From NCBI GenBank assembly GCA_020199775.1, contig JAIVJZ010000013.1, positions 1-47,829 of the forward strand: a stretch of DNA of 47,829 bases, read 5' to 3'. Numbering within the stretch: the stretch's first letter is position 1; every line of letters starts with the position of its first letter. The notes beneath the pieces are model-generated. The model was not told the DNA's origin, searched no databases, and saw only the letters and a list, made by a program, of their open reading frames with translations. Of this stretch, positions 25,880 through 35,050 are shown one piece after another. The position numbers and the translations under genes were made by a program. This stretch comes from Acidobacteriota bacterium. GTDB lineage: Bacteria; Acidobacteriota; Blastocatellia; Pyrinomonadales; Pyrinomonadaceae.

Positions 25880-28225
25880 ATGGTTAAAGGTGATCCATGG
25901 ATTCTAGGAATGAGCGCGTCTCACAACGGGGCGGTGTGCCTGTTGAAAGGAGACGAAATAGTCGTCGCGATTCAAGAAGAGCGGCTTTCGCGAAAAAAAC
26001 GCCACAGAATATTCGGCGCGCAGCATTCACTGGCGCTCGATTATTGTTTCGAGTATGCCGGGATAAAACCGAGCGACCTTAGTTCGATAGTCCTGTGCGT
26101 GCAGGGGCGTTCGTCGGCCGCGAGTCAAGACCTGACGCTGAACCCGTTCTTGCAGGTCAAAGAGAACCGCACGCCCACAACGATGATTCCTCATCATATA
26201 GCTCACGCCGTGAGCGCGTTTGCGACTTCTGGTTACGGCGAGTCGGCGGTCTTGGTCATCGACGGGATCGGCTCGCCAATCGAAGACCTTTCGGAGGATG
26301 AACGAAACGTCATCATCAATCCGATGGAGGATGGTTGGGAGATAATATCTCTCTACGGCGCATCGAACACCACGATCACGCCGCTTGAAAAGCATGTCGC
26401 CGAAGGAAAAAAATGGCTGACTACCGACCGGAACAGCATGCCCAAATTCCGCAGCCTCGGAGGTATCTTTTCTGCGGCTTCCGTTCAGCTATTCGGCGGC
26501 GACTTGGAGGCGGGAAAAGTAATGGGTCTGGCTCCTTACGGTCGTCCCGTCCATCCCCCCGGCGATTTCTTTGAAATTGTTGAAGGGCGTTTCGTCTTCT
26601 CAGATAAGATTCCTTCGCTCTTCCAGCACGGAGAACGCTGGCCGGCAAGACAGGCGGAGTATCAAGACCTGTCCTGTTCGACGCAGAGCGCGCTGGAGGT
26701 CGCCCTGCTTTATCTCGTTGACCACCTCCATGATCTTTATCCCAGCAGCAATCTTTGTTATGCGGGCGGCGTCGCGCTCAACAGTGTGGCTAACGAGAGG
26801 ATAATTCGAGAGTCGAAATTCAAGGACGTTTACATCATACCTGCGGCGGAAGATAGCGGCGCGGCCATCGGAGCCGCCTATTACGGCCTCTGGCAGATAA
26901 CCCGGAAGAACACGCGCAAGAAATTGCTTCATGATGCTGTCGGGCGACCTTACTCGCGCTCGGCGGCGAGGCAGGCCATAGCGGAAACTCCTGCGGTCGA
27001 GGTCATCGAATCGAGCAACCACATTGCCGATGCCGCCGATATTCTGGTGGACGGAAAAATTCTCGGGTGGTTTCAAGGAAGATCGGAACTCGGCCCCAGA
27101 GCGCTCGGGCAGCGCAGCATTCTCTGCGACCCCCGACGCCCCGACGGCAAGGAAGTGCTCAACAGCAGGGTTAAGCACCGGGAGGCATTCCGTCCCTTTG
27201 CGCCGGTCGTGCTGCTCGAAAAGGTACGGGACTGGTTCCAACTGGACGGGATCAACCCGGAGAGCGCGCATATGCTCCGCATCTGCTTGTTCAAGGAAGA
27301 AAAGAAAGCTCTCGTGCCTGCCGTCGTCCACGAAGACGGCACCGGCCGCTTCCAGACGGTGACGAAGGAGGCCAACGGACCGTTCTATGACTTGATCAGG
27401 GAATTCGACAAGCGAACCGGAGTTCCCATCGTCTTGAACACGTCATTCAACATCATGGGCATGCCCATCGTCGAGACACCGCAAGACGCCCTGTTGTGTT
27501 TTCTCTCGACGGGCATCGACTACTGCGTGATCGAAGATGTGATTGTGAAAAAGAGGGAGAATGTATTGCTGGGACGCGACGTAATTCCAAACTACGAGCC
27601 GCCTGCATCAGACACCGCGAAGGACAAAGAAAATAGCCCCACCGGCATGCAATCCAAGCGGTCTCTCAAGGAGTACGTGGGAAACTACGATAGTCCGACC
27701 GGAGCGTTGAAGATTGAAAGGGAAGGGGGTAAGTTAAAGGGGATTTACAATGCGCAGTCCACCCCTCTGAACCGCGTGGATGAAGACCTCTTTGAAGCGA
27801 CCTCCGACGACTTCAAGGGGGTGAGGATAACCTTCATCCCGGATAAGAACGCTTTCATCGAACGCGCGATCATCGACATGGGCGAGCGAGGGAGCACCGT
27901 CTTCACACGCGAGGCCAAGCCCCGGCCGCTGAGCAAAAGTTATATGCGGAAATGCGCCGGTGAATATCAAATAGGCGATAAGACTTTGAAGGTCTCATCG
28001 CTTGAAGACGGAAAGATGATCATCAACGGCGCGGGTCAACCTGATTATGTGCTGGTTCAAGGCAAGGAGGGGAATTTCAATCTCAAGAACACGCCGGGCT
28101 ACAGTGTGGAATTCATCGCGAACGATCAGGACAAGATCACCGTGGCAGTGATAACGCAGCCGAACGGGTCGTTTCTATTAGAAAAGGTGAGCCCGAAATC
28201 CGGGGCGGGTCACAGCAAAAAGTAA
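25880..28225 (+). CDS. NodU/CmcH-family O-carbamoyltransferase with extra C-terminal repeat module
   Basis: A 781-aa protein. Residues 1 to about 580 are a complete NodU/CmcH/TobZ-type carbamoyltransferase. The Kae1-like N-domain begins GMSASHNGAV, and IPHHIAHAV (about 105) supplies the metal-binding His pair. Next come CYAGGVALNS, the C-domain signature RSELGPRALGQRSI (about 400), and LNTSFNIMGMPIV (about 520). These enzymes transfer the carbamoyl group of carbamoyl phosphate, via carbamoyl-adenylate, to a hydroxyl of a natural product. The last 180 residues are unusual: two similar units (KEYVGNYDSP and RKCAGEYQIG) resemble the DUF3471-type beta modules found behind beta-lactamase-like enzymes. 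ATG 25880 follows GGAGGG. A Ser/Thr or acyl-chain hydroxyl of the lipopeptide is a plausible acceptor, but this is inference. Confidence 0.88.
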   Translation: MVKGDPWILGMSASHNGAVCLLKGDEIVVAIQEERLSRKKRHRIFGAQHSLALDYCFEYAGIKPSDLSSIVLCVQGRSSAASQDLTLNPFLQVKENRTPTTMIPHHIAHAVSAFATSGYGESAVLVIDGIGSPIEDLSEDERNVIINPMEDGWEIISLYGASNTTITPLEKHVAEGKKWLTTDRNSMPKFRSLGGIFSAASVQLFGGDLEAGKVMGLAPYGRPVHPPGDFFEIVEGRFVFSDKIPSLFQHGERWPARQAEYQDLSCSTQSALEVALLYLVDHLHDLYPSSNLCYAGGVALNSVANERIIRESKFKDVYIIPAAEDSGAAIGAAYYGLWQITRKNTRKKLLHDAVGRPYSRSAARQAIAETPAVEVIESSNHIADAADILVDGKILGWFQGRSELGPRALGQRSILCDPRRPDGKEVLNSRVKHREAFRPFAPVVLLEKVRDWFQLDGINPESAHMLRICLFKEEKKALVPAVVHEDGTGRFQTVTKEANGPFYDLIREFDKRTGVPIVLNTSFNIMGMPIVETPQDALLCFLSTGIDYCVIEDVIVKKRENVLLGRDVIPNYEPPASDTAKDKENSPTGMQSKRSLKEYVGNYDSPTGALKIEREGGKLKGIYNAQSTPLNRVDEDLFEATSDDFKGVRITFIPDKNAFIERAIIDMGERGSTVFTREAKPRPLSKSYMRKCAGEYQIGDKTLKVSSLEDGKMIINGAGQPDYVLVQGKEGNFNLKNTPGYSVEFIANDQDKITVAVITQPNGSFLLEKVSPKSGAGHSKK

Positions 28226-28253
28226 CGCTCACCGCGAACTGAATCGATCCTCT

Positions 28254-28326
28254 ATCAGCCCAATCATTTTCCGCAGACGCCGACCGGAATTTCCGGTCGG
28301 CGTCTGCGGAAAATGATTGGGCTGAT
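28254..28326. terminator. 73-bp perfect palindrome, bidirectional terminator candidate
   Basis: Arms 28254-28289 and 28291-28326 are perfect 36-bp reverse complements around one central base. A run of T residues (28328-28335) follows on the right. It lies between the convergent carbamoyltransferase (+) and SnoaL-like (-) genes, the right place for a shared terminator. Its length and perfection exceed normal terminators. Confidence 0.8.
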
Positions 28327-28451
28327 ATTTTTTTTCATCCCGGACTTGCTCAAATGATCGGCTGAAAGAGCGCGCATTGCTTCGATATTGAAAGTTCGCG
28401 CGTAGAGGAAAGCATCCGAAGAGACGCGCGCGGCCGCTCGATCTTACCTGC

Positions 28452-28859
28452 TCACTCGCTCTGATAGGCTTCAACGGCCGCCGCCGTATCGTAGAAGTCT
28501 CGGAAGTTCGTTATCTTTCCGTCGTGCAGGGTGAAGACGTGTACAAAATCCGTCTCGAACTTTCGCCCGGTGGCATTCACTCGCGCGCTGTAGTTCCCAA
28601 AGACGATAACTTTATCTCCGGCGGCGATGACTTCCTGCGGCACTAAGTGGTCGCTCTCTTCTTTGTCGTCGAGTATGGCAAAGTAGCGCGCCACCTGTTC
28701 CGGGCCACGATGCGTACCGGCATAAGGCAGACGGCCAGGCGGCCCGATAGCCACCCACTCGGTATCTTCCGAGCAAGCCTTAAGGACTGTTGCCAAGTCA
28801 GCCGTTAGATAGGCTGCGTATAATCCTCTCACTATTTTTTCGTTCTCTTGTTCGGCCAT
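28452..28859 (-). CDS. SnoaL-like / NTF2-fold protein
   Basis: A 135-aa protein of the SnoaL-like (NTF2 fold) group. It has an N-terminal helix with VRGLYAAYLTADLATVL, then EDTEWVAIGPPGRLPYAGTH, and FVHVFTLHDGKITNFRDFYD. Members are polyketide cyclases, small hydrolases or isomerases, or unknowns. The MAEQENEK start (28859) is chosen because AAGGAGTT lies just upstream; the frame is open to 28940 without another ribosome site. First of several minus-strand genes; the link to the peptide is unclear. Confidence 0.8.
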   Translation of the reverse strand: MAEQENEKIVRGLYAAYLTADLATVLKACSEDTEWVAIGPPGRLPYAGTHRGPEQVARYFAILDDKEESDHLVPQEVIAAGDKVIVFGNYSARVNATGRKFETDFVHVFTLHDGKITNFRDFYDTAAAVEAYQSE

Positions 28860-29047
28860 GATCCAACTCCTTTTCGGAACATAAACCTCGATCATTAGTC
28901 GCCGGAGCCTGCCGCAAAGACTAAGCGCACGCGACGGCATCGAACTGATCTAAAGTTTGAATCGAAATGAAAGAGGCAATCTTCGCTGTGGTTGGGTAGC
29001 GACCGCTTTTCAGAAGAACAGTCGGGATAAGATTGCCGCTGAAATCA

Positions 29048-29446
29048 TCACCCTCCGGGCAGGGACTTTGGCGTCTCACCTTCGCCGCCTTCAGGTCCGT
29101 AGAAGAGAGCCCATATGATCAAGTCGTCTGAAAAGTTTTCGAAATGATGCTCCACACCGGCCGGAACGAACAGGAAATCACTCGGCCCGATGCGCAGGCG
29201 GGTGCCACCATTCATCAGCTCTCCGGAACCCTGAATTACGATATAGACTTCATCGCGCGTATGCGGCGGCAGTGGAACTCGGCTGGGAGGCGCGAGTATT
29301 TCCACCTCAAGGCTGCCGTGCTCAAATACCGTAACGAACCGTTCGCCCCGTGGGCCGGGCAATTGAGCCAACGCCTCCTCGACAGTTATTTTTTGTCTGA
29401 GAGCAAGGGGTAGGCCGGGCGTTGTCTGAACAGGATGATTTGCCAT
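29048..29446 (-). CDS. Single-domain cupin protein
   Basis: A 132-aa small cupin. Motif 1 is PPHTRDEVYIVIQGSGEL and motif 2 is FLFVPAGVEHHFENF. The metal-binding His and Glu in motif 1 and the His in motif 2 are present. Such proteins can be metal-dependent isomerases, dioxygenases or sugar/acid binders; nothing fixes the substrate. ATG 29446 (MANHP) is preferred over the TTG at 29470. Confidence 0.8.
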   Translation of the reverse strand: MANHPVQTTPGLPLALRQKITVEEALAQLPGPRGERFVTVFEHGSLEVEILAPPSRVPLPPHTRDEVYIVIQGSGELMNGGTRLRIGPSDFLFVPAGVEHHFENFSDDLIIWALFYGPEGGEGETPKSLPGG

Positions 29447-29504
29447 TCTTTCAATTGGGAGCGCGCTCAACGACTGCGTTTATGTTGAAGCCGTCCAACA
29501 TCGG

Positions 29505-30008
29505 TTACCCGTCAGTGGTGAAGTTGAGCCGCAGTTGGGTTAACTCATTGATGTGCTCACGGTCATGTTCGCGCATCTTGTTTAGCAACTCCGCCAAGGT
29601 CAGATGACCGACATTCTCAAACATGCCGGACTTGTTTAACTGAACGGCGGAAAGATCGCGAATGGCCTCAATATTGACTGCACGCGTATCGATAAAAACT
29701 TCGAGCGCCGAGTTTAAGTCCTGATTGATGTAGGCGCGCTCTACGGCCAGCCTGTCTCCGTCGAGGTCTTCGAGGAAAGGTTGGTCTTCGTTGAGTAACT
29801 TTGTGATGCGAGCCCTATACCCGTCCTTCTCAATATCACGAAGATGGCAAATGTGCTCTACTATCGACCAAATTATTCCTTGAGGTCTCTCCCTCACATC
29901 CTTATCGTCTAAGCCGCCAACGAGCTGTCTGATCACACGTGGAGCATCTTCCAGAGACGCGACCAGCTCTTTATATTCTTGCGGCGATGCTGCCACGTTG
30001 CTTGTCAT
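29505..30008 (-). CDS. DinB-superfamily protein
   Basis: A 167-aa four-helix-bundle protein of the DinB/YfiT type. SIVEHICHLRDIE (about 48-60) and HDREHINEL (about 147-155) supply the typical metal-binding His triad. Family members include thiol S-transferases and damage-induced proteins of unknown chemistry. Good GGGAG ribosome site before ATG 30008. It stands 46 bp downstream of the M20 deacylase gene on the same strand and may be co-transcribed with it. Confidence 0.82.
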   Translation of the reverse strand: MTSNVAASPQEYKELVASLEDAPRVIRQLVGGLDDKDVRERPQGIIWSIVEHICHLRDIEKDGYRARITKLLNEDQPFLEDLDGDRLAVERAYINQDLNSALEVFIDTRAVNIEAIRDLSAVQLNKSGMFENVGHLTLAELLNKMREHDREHINELTQLRLNFTTDG

Positions 30009-30054
30009 TCGTCTCCCTTCATCGAGTTGGAAATGTTACGTCGTCCCCCTGGAA

Positions 30055-31194
30055 TCAAACGCAGAACGACAGCGCAAGATCGGCGAGCGCATCGCGACAG
30101 CCGAGTACGTGATCCACAATCACATACTCATTCAGACCGTGGAGCCCGGCGCCTCCCGGGCCGAAGACGACCGTCGGAATGCCTGCCTTGCCTAGGATGG
30201 CGGCGTCCGTCCAGAACGTTAGCCCGGAGCGATTGGTTTTTCGTCCAACCCTGTGCATGGCGTCTTCTATCGTCTGGGGAAGCACGTGGCCGGAAGGCGT
30301 CTCGTAGGGGGGCTGGACGAACAACATCTTCGCAGTCCCTTCAAACTCGGGGTCTTGCTCTCTGAGCGTATGCAGAATCTCTTCAACTTCCGTTAACGCA
30401 GTATTCTCCGTTTCGCCGACAATAGTTCGCCTCTCCATCCGTAGAGAGCAATGATCGGGATATGTGCTGAGTTCGCGCCCTCCGTCAATAAGCGATGCGT
30501 GCAGAGATGCCGTCCCCAGTATCGGGTGCGGCGGCCTGGATTGGAGCTTCTGACTCAGGGCTTCGAGGTGAGAGATGACCCGGCCCATTCGGAAGATCGC
30601 GTCGCGTCCCTGTTGAGGCAAACTGCCGTGAGCCGCCACTCCCTTAGTCTCTATCTCGACCCATTGATATCCTTTATGGCCGATGCCGACCACCAGATCA
30701 GTAGGTTCGGTAATCACAGCCGCATCGCTCTTCCATTTTGAAACCAGAGCTTCGGCTCCCAAACTTTCGTACTCCTCATCGATCACGCCCGCCACTATCA
30801 GCCGTCCGGCCTTGAGTCCACCCGATTGGGCAATGGATTCGGCCGCCGCAATCATGGCGGCGACCCCGCCCTTCATATCTTGAGTGCCGCGACCGTATAG
30901 CCTTCCATCACGCTCCACGGGGTTGAACGGTTCGGTCATCCCGATCACTCCCACCGTGTCGAGGTGCCCGCAAAACATCAACGTCGGCCCCGGCGCGCGC
31001 CCTTCGATAACCCCGACAACATTGGGACGGCCTTCGACAACGTCGTCGATTTCTACGTCGAGTCCGGCCGCACGCATGTGGGCGGCCATGGCGTGCGCAA
31101 CTTCACTCTCACCCTTTGCTCCGGGCACGAGCGAAGGATTCACGGAGTCAATTGCTACCAGGTCGCATAATAATTTGATAGTAGCGTCTGACAT
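30055..31194 (-). CDS. M20 family (ArgE/DapE/ACY1-like) deacylase or peptidase
   Basis: A 379-aa zinc hydrolase of the M20 group. Metal and catalytic motifs are in order: FCGHLDTVG (about 76), GRGTQDMKGG (about 100-109), DEEYESLGA (about 140), ITEPTDL (about 160), and GPGGAGLHGLNEYV (about 350). The middle of the protein is the dimerisation insert. Enzymes of this type remove acyl groups from amino acids or open dipeptides in the cytoplasm. GGAGG lies before ATG 31194. It is divergent from the cyclodeaminase-like gene. It could recycle acylated amino acids, or protect the cell from the lipopeptide; both are guesses. Confidence 0.9.
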   Translation of the reverse strand: MSDATIKLLCDLVAIDSVNPSLVPGAKGESEVAHAMAAHMRAAGLDVEIDDVVEGRPNVVGVIEGRAPGPTLMFCGHLDTVGVIGMTEPFNPVERDGRLYGRGTQDMKGGVAAMIAAAESIAQSGGLKAGRLIVAGVIDEEYESLGAEALVSKWKSDAAVITEPTDLVVGIGHKGYQWVEIETKGVAAHGSLPQQGRDAIFRMGRVISHLEALSQKLQSRPPHPILGTASLHASLIDGGRELSTYPDHCSLRMERRTIVGETENTALTEVEEILHTLREQDPEFEGTAKMLFVQPPYETPSGHVLPQTIEDAMHRVGRKTNRSGLTFWTDAAILGKAGIPTVVFGPGGAGLHGLNEYVIVDHVLGCRDALADLALSFCV

Positions 31195-31625
31195 GAATCG
31201 CCTCCGAACTTTCAGTGCTAGACCGCCGACTTTCCAGAGTCAAATTGAACCTTTGATTCGAGCCCATTATATACCCTGAAAGCTAATGATGCCCACTAAA
31301 TTGATCTTCCAATACGGATCGTAGTTCACTATCAAGTGGCTGCGCATGCGGGGAGCTATGGTTAAATCAACTGGCGACTAAAACGACTGGTATTTTTGCA
31401 CGATGCGCCGCCGCTGATTGCTATGGCACCGCATCGCCGTAGACGTTTCCCCGCGGTGGTCGTTAGTCACTGTGGGTGGCTTTCGCACCAATCTTGTCAT
31501 TTATAAGTAACACTCGCTACACTGTGTTCGCCGTTATCTGCGATGACAAAAGGCTCCGGCTTCCAGAGCATGATCGATGAGAAAGACCGGATCGTTGATG
31601 CGAGACCGGCGAGGAAGGAGTTTCG
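31195..31625. promoter_or_regulatory. Divergent intergenic promoter region
   Basis: This 431-bp gap separates the divergent deacylase and cyclodeaminase genes and contains no gene. For the + gene a candidate is TTGTCA (31494-31499), 18 bp, TACACT (31518-31523). For the - gene a TATAAT lies at 31266-31271 (reverse strand), without a strong -35 box. Promoter calls by eye are weak. Confidence 0.4.
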
Positions 31626-32618
31626 ATGGAACCTGTGGGAACGCTGTTGCTTACGCGTCAGGATGTTGCCGCGCTGCTAACGATTGAAGAATCCATCGCG
31701 GCGGTCGAGCGCGTGTTCAAGTTATATGGTGAAGGCAGGACAACGCCGCCGGGGATTCTCGGGGTGCATGCGACGGATGGCGGCTTTCATATTAAGGCCG
31801 GGCTGTTAGACCTCGACCGCTCGTACTTTGCAGCGAAGATCAATGCCAACTTTCCGGGAAACCCTAAACGACGTAATCTCCCCACGATTCAAGGCTTGAT
31901 CGTGTTATGCGACGGAGAGTATGGATCGCCGCTCGCCGTCATGGATTCGATAGAGATCACGATCCAGCGTACCGGGGCGGCGACGGCGATAGCGGCTAAA
32001 TACCTCGCCCGCTCTGACTCGAAGACTGCGCTCATTTGCGGTTGCGGTAATCAGGGACGCATCTCACTTCGTGCGCTTACCAAAGTTCTCCGTATCGAAA
32101 GGGTCTGGGTTTACGACCAAGATCAGTCTCAGTCTCAAAGGTTCGCGAGCGAGCTTGCAGGGGAGTTAGGAATTAACATTGAGGCCGTCGGCGACCTTGA
32201 GACCTTTGTCAGGCAGAGTGATATCTGCATCACTTGCACGCCATCGAAGCAACCGTTCTTTAAGAAAGACTACGTTGCGTCGGGCACGTTCATCGCAGCC
32301 GTCGGAGCCGACAGTGCGGAGAAACAGGAACTGGAACCGGCGCTGCTCAGTCATAATAGGATCGTGGTGGACGTGCTTGAGCAATGCGCCGGTATAGGAG
32401 AGGTTCATCACGCTCTCAGTGCCGGTTTGATCTCATTGGAAGACGTGTATGCAGAACTTGGTGAAGTGATAGCCGGAGTTAAGCCGGGTCGTACCTCATC
32501 CGACGAAATCATAATCTTCGATTCCACCGGAATGGCCTTACAAGATGTAGTTACCGCGGCCGCGGTGTACGAGAAGGCGGTAAACAATGGGGCGGGCACG
32601 CTGATGAATTTCGCCTAG
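31626..32618 (+). CDS. Ornithine cyclodeaminase / mu-crystallin family NAD(P)-dependent enzyme
   Basis: A 330-aa full-length member of the OCD/mu-crystallin/SbnB superfamily. The N-domain has the substrate region FHIKAGLL and AVMDSIEITIQRTGAATAIAA. The dinucleotide motif ICGCGNQG lies near residue 137. Later come CITCTPSKQPFF, VGADSAEKQEL and the end FDSTGMALQDV. Family reactions include ornithine to proline, alanine/ketimine redox steps and the SbnB cleavage that yields Dap. Its nearest family branch cannot be fixed by eye. It matters because the sbnB-like gene beside sbnA is broken, so this enzyme could be its replacement. The start follows GAGGAAGGAG. Confidence 0.85.
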   Translation: MEPVGTLLLTRQDVAALLTIEESIAAVERVFKLYGEGRTTPPGILGVHATDGGFHIKAGLLDLDRSYFAAKINANFPGNPKRRNLPTIQGLIVLCDGEYGSPLAVMDSIEITIQRTGAATAIAAKYLARSDSKTALICGCGNQGRISLRALTKVLRIERVWVYDQDQSQSQRFASELAGELGINIEAVGDLETFVRQSDICITCTPSKQPFFKKDYVASGTFIAAVGADSAEKQELEPALLSHNRIVVDVLEQCAGIGEVHHALSAGLISLEDVYAELGEVIAGVKPGRTSSDEIIIFDSTGMALQDVVTAAAVYEKAVNNGAGTLMNFA

Positions 32619-32645
32619 TGACCCGCGTCAACAATCCCGTGGGAA

Positions 32646-34757
32646 ATGTGGAACGCCGACTCCCGGATGCGGCGACTCGCTACGAGAAGAAAAAGATGCG
32701 ACTGCTACCTGGCGTCCGATAAAATCAAGTTATCATTTACGGTCACGACTCTTGCCGACGAAGGCATGTGGCCTTTCAACAATGTTCCTAAGGCGGAAAT
32801 TAAACGCCGTTATGGTTTTAATGTTACCGACGCTTGGCTTAGAAAAGTGCAATTGGCTTCAGTGCGTTTCAATAACGGCGCTTCGGGGTCTTTTGTCTCG
32901 CCGGATGGCCTTGTGCTAACCAATCATCATGTTGCTTCTAGTGCTGTGCAGCAGTTGAGCACGCCCGGAAATGATTACATCAAAAACGGCTTCTACGCGC
33001 GCACGCGCGCCGCAGAACTTAAAGCTCCTGACTTGGAGATTAATGTGTTGGTGAACATCGAGGATGTCACGGCTCGTGTTAGTGGAGCGGTCAAAACTGA
33101 TATGACGGCTGTCGAAGCTAATGCTACGCGTCGAGCCGAGATTGCCGCGATAGAAAAAACCTCACTTGCCGCCACGAATTTGCGCAGCGAAGTCGTAACA
33201 CTTTATAGAGGTGGGCAGTATCATCTATATCGCTATAAAACATATACTGACGTGCGGGTTGCGTTTGTGCCGGAATATGCCATTGCGTTTTTCGGCGGTG
33301 ACGCTGATAACTTTACTTACCCCAGATACTCTCTCGATATAGCTTTCTTACGCGTTTACGAACATGGTAAACCGTTAAAGGCGGACAACCATCTTAACTG
33401 GTCTGAATCCGGTGTCAGAGAAAATGAACTTGTTTTCCTCTCTGGTCATCATGGTTCAACCGCGCGTCTAAATACAGTTGCGCATCTTGAATTTATGCGT
33501 GACATAGCTCTCCCATTCTCTTTAAAGCAGTTGAGCCGCCAACGCGAAACTCTACTTAAATATAGCGCGCAAGGTGAAGAACAGGAGCGGCGCGCGCGAG
33601 AAGATTTATTTGGTACGGAGAACAGCCTGAAGCGAATACGTGGGCAGTTTGAAGGATTACAGAATAATTTTTTGATAGCAAAGAAACGTCAGGGAGAAGA
33701 TGCACTCCGCAGGCAATTATCAATCGATCCGAGAAGACAAAAAGAGTATGGAGAGGCTTGGCAGGAAATTGCTAGAGGACGTGAAGAATTTCAGAGCCGC
33801 TTTGTAGAAATCAGTTTCCTCGAAACTGATTTCGCAAATACCACGCTATTCGGCTTTGCCCGGACGCTCGTGCGACTCGCTACTGAGAACGCTAAGCCGA
33901 ACGCCGAACGCCTGCCCGAATATACCGAAGCAAGACGCGCCTCTCTTGAACTAAATCTATTTTCGCCCGCGCCAATTTATAAGGACTTCGAAAAGATAAA
34001 GATAGCAGGTTTGCTGTCCCATCTGCGTGACGAGTTAGGTGTTGAGCATCCATTAGTAAGGAAGATTTTAGATGGCAAAATGCCTGAGGCACGCGCGGAA
34101 GAGCTTATAGAGGGAACTCAACTTCAAGATGCTGCCTATCGCAAACGGCTGGCCGCCAACGGTCTCAAGGTAATCGAAGAATCCACCGACCCGATAATCG
34201 TGTTAGCGAGATCAATTGACCCCGATGCGCGTAGCGCACGTAAATTTTATGAACCGATATTAAGTGTCGAACGCGCGAATTATGCAAAAATCGCACGTGC
34301 CCTGTACGAAGTCGAAGGTACTAAACTTTACCCTGACGCGACATCTACACTGCGTTTGTCGTACGGCGCAGTTAAAGGTTATCGAGAAAAGGATAAGAGA
34401 ATTCCGCCTTTCACTATGTTTTCCGGTCTGTATCAACGCTCTAAACACCACACCAACCAGCCTCCATACAAATTGCCCCGGCGGTGGATCGAGAGGAAAT
34501 CAACGCTTGAACTTAACCTGCCTCTCACTTTTGTTACTACCAATGATAGTGTCGGCGGATGCTCCGGCTCACCTGTGGTTAATAAAAATGCAGAGATCGT
34601 TGGTGTTATTTTTGATGGTAATATTCAGTCGTTGGCCGGTCACTTTATCTATAATGATGCACAAAACCGCGCCATCGCAGTGGACTCGCGCGGCATCATC
34701 GATGCCTTAACCAAACTTTACGGAGCAACCCGAATCGCTGATGAGTTAACGAAGTAA
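32646..34757 (+). CDS. S46-family dipeptidyl peptidase (DPP7/DPP11-like) with atypical N-terminus
   Basis: A 703-aa S46 serine peptidase. Catalytic elements: His in TNHHVAS (about 94-95), Asp in GGDADNFTYPRYSLD (about 220), Ser in GGCSGSPVVN (about 640). Glycine 18 residues after the catalytic Ser (in FDGN) corresponds to the Gly of DPP7, whose counterpart in the acidic-specific DPP11 is Arg. A preference for hydrophobic P1 residues is therefore likelier. S46 enzymes are normally secreted with a signal peptide just before ADEGMW. Here that stretch is preceded by a basic, non-hydrophobic segment (MWNADSRMRRLATRR...), so the signal peptide seems to have been lost or replaced. The gene is visibly AT-richer than its neighbours, which suggests separate acquisition. 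The true start may be any of the early Met codons. Confidence 0.85.
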   Translation: MWNADSRMRRLATRRKRCDCYLASDKIKLSFTVTTLADEGMWPFNNVPKAEIKRRYGFNVTDAWLRKVQLASVRFNNGASGSFVSPDGLVLTNHHVASSAVQQLSTPGNDYIKNGFYARTRAAELKAPDLEINVLVNIEDVTARVSGAVKTDMTAVEANATRRAEIAAIEKTSLAATNLRSEVVTLYRGGQYHLYRYKTYTDVRVAFVPEYAIAFFGGDADNFTYPRYSLDIAFLRVYEHGKPLKADNHLNWSESGVRENELVFLSGHHGSTARLNTVAHLEFMRDIALPFSLKQLSRQRETLLKYSAQGEEQERRAREDLFGTENSLKRIRGQFEGLQNNFLIAKKRQGEDALRRQLSIDPRRQKEYGEAWQEIARGREEFQSRFVEISFLETDFANTTLFGFARTLVRLATENAKPNAERLPEYTEARRASLELNLFSPAPIYKDFEKIKIAGLLSHLRDELGVEHPLVRKILDGKMPEARAEELIEGTQLQDAAYRKRLAANGLKVIEESTDPIIVLARSIDPDARSARKFYEPILSVERANYAKIARALYEVEGTKLYPDATSTLRLSYGAVKGYREKDKRIPPFTMFSGLYQRSKHHTNQPPYKLPRRWIERKSTLELNLPLTFVTTNDSVGGCSGSPVVNKNAEIVGVIFDGNIQSLAGHFIYNDAQNRAIAVDSRGIIDALTKLYGATRIADELTK

Positions 34758-35047
34758 AGAGGACTCTTCAAGCACAGGATCGTCGCCCCGACGAGGAGGC
34801 CGCTCTGGCGGCACACGACCGTGCTGCGGAACCCGGCCTACACCAGAGCGCCCTCTACGCAGGTTGCACCCGCGCTCGACAGGGATGAGGACGGCGTTGT
34901 GCGCTGCAAGCGAGAGGCAAGCGACATGACGGCTCAATGACCCCGCGGCCGCGCGAGGAGTGGGTCGTTGCGACCGGCTCGGTTCCGGCCCTCATTACGC
35001 AGGAGCAATATTTCTACGACTTCGGTAAGGCGACCGAAGAGGGTGAA
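34758..35047 (+). pseudogene. Serine recombinase relic (frameshifted C-terminal fragment)
   Basis: Two overlapping frames together recall the recombinase domain of large serine recombinases. Frame one (34758-34940) reads LWRHTTVLRNPAYTRA and later ends at a TGA. Frame two (34937 on) reads PRPREEWVVATGSVPALI, then TQEQYF, like the usual RPREEW...VPALVS.EQF. A one-base shift separates them, and neither the catalytic N-domain nor the coiled coil is present. The second frame runs without a stop into the M28 peptidase gene, which makes that gene look longer than it is. Confidence 0.65.
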
Positions 35048-35050
35048 GCA

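Noticed and set aside
25674..25907. Open frame upstream of the carbamoyltransferase (77 aa)
   Set aside because: No recognisable sequence, it overlaps the real start at 25880 and covers the hairpin leader.
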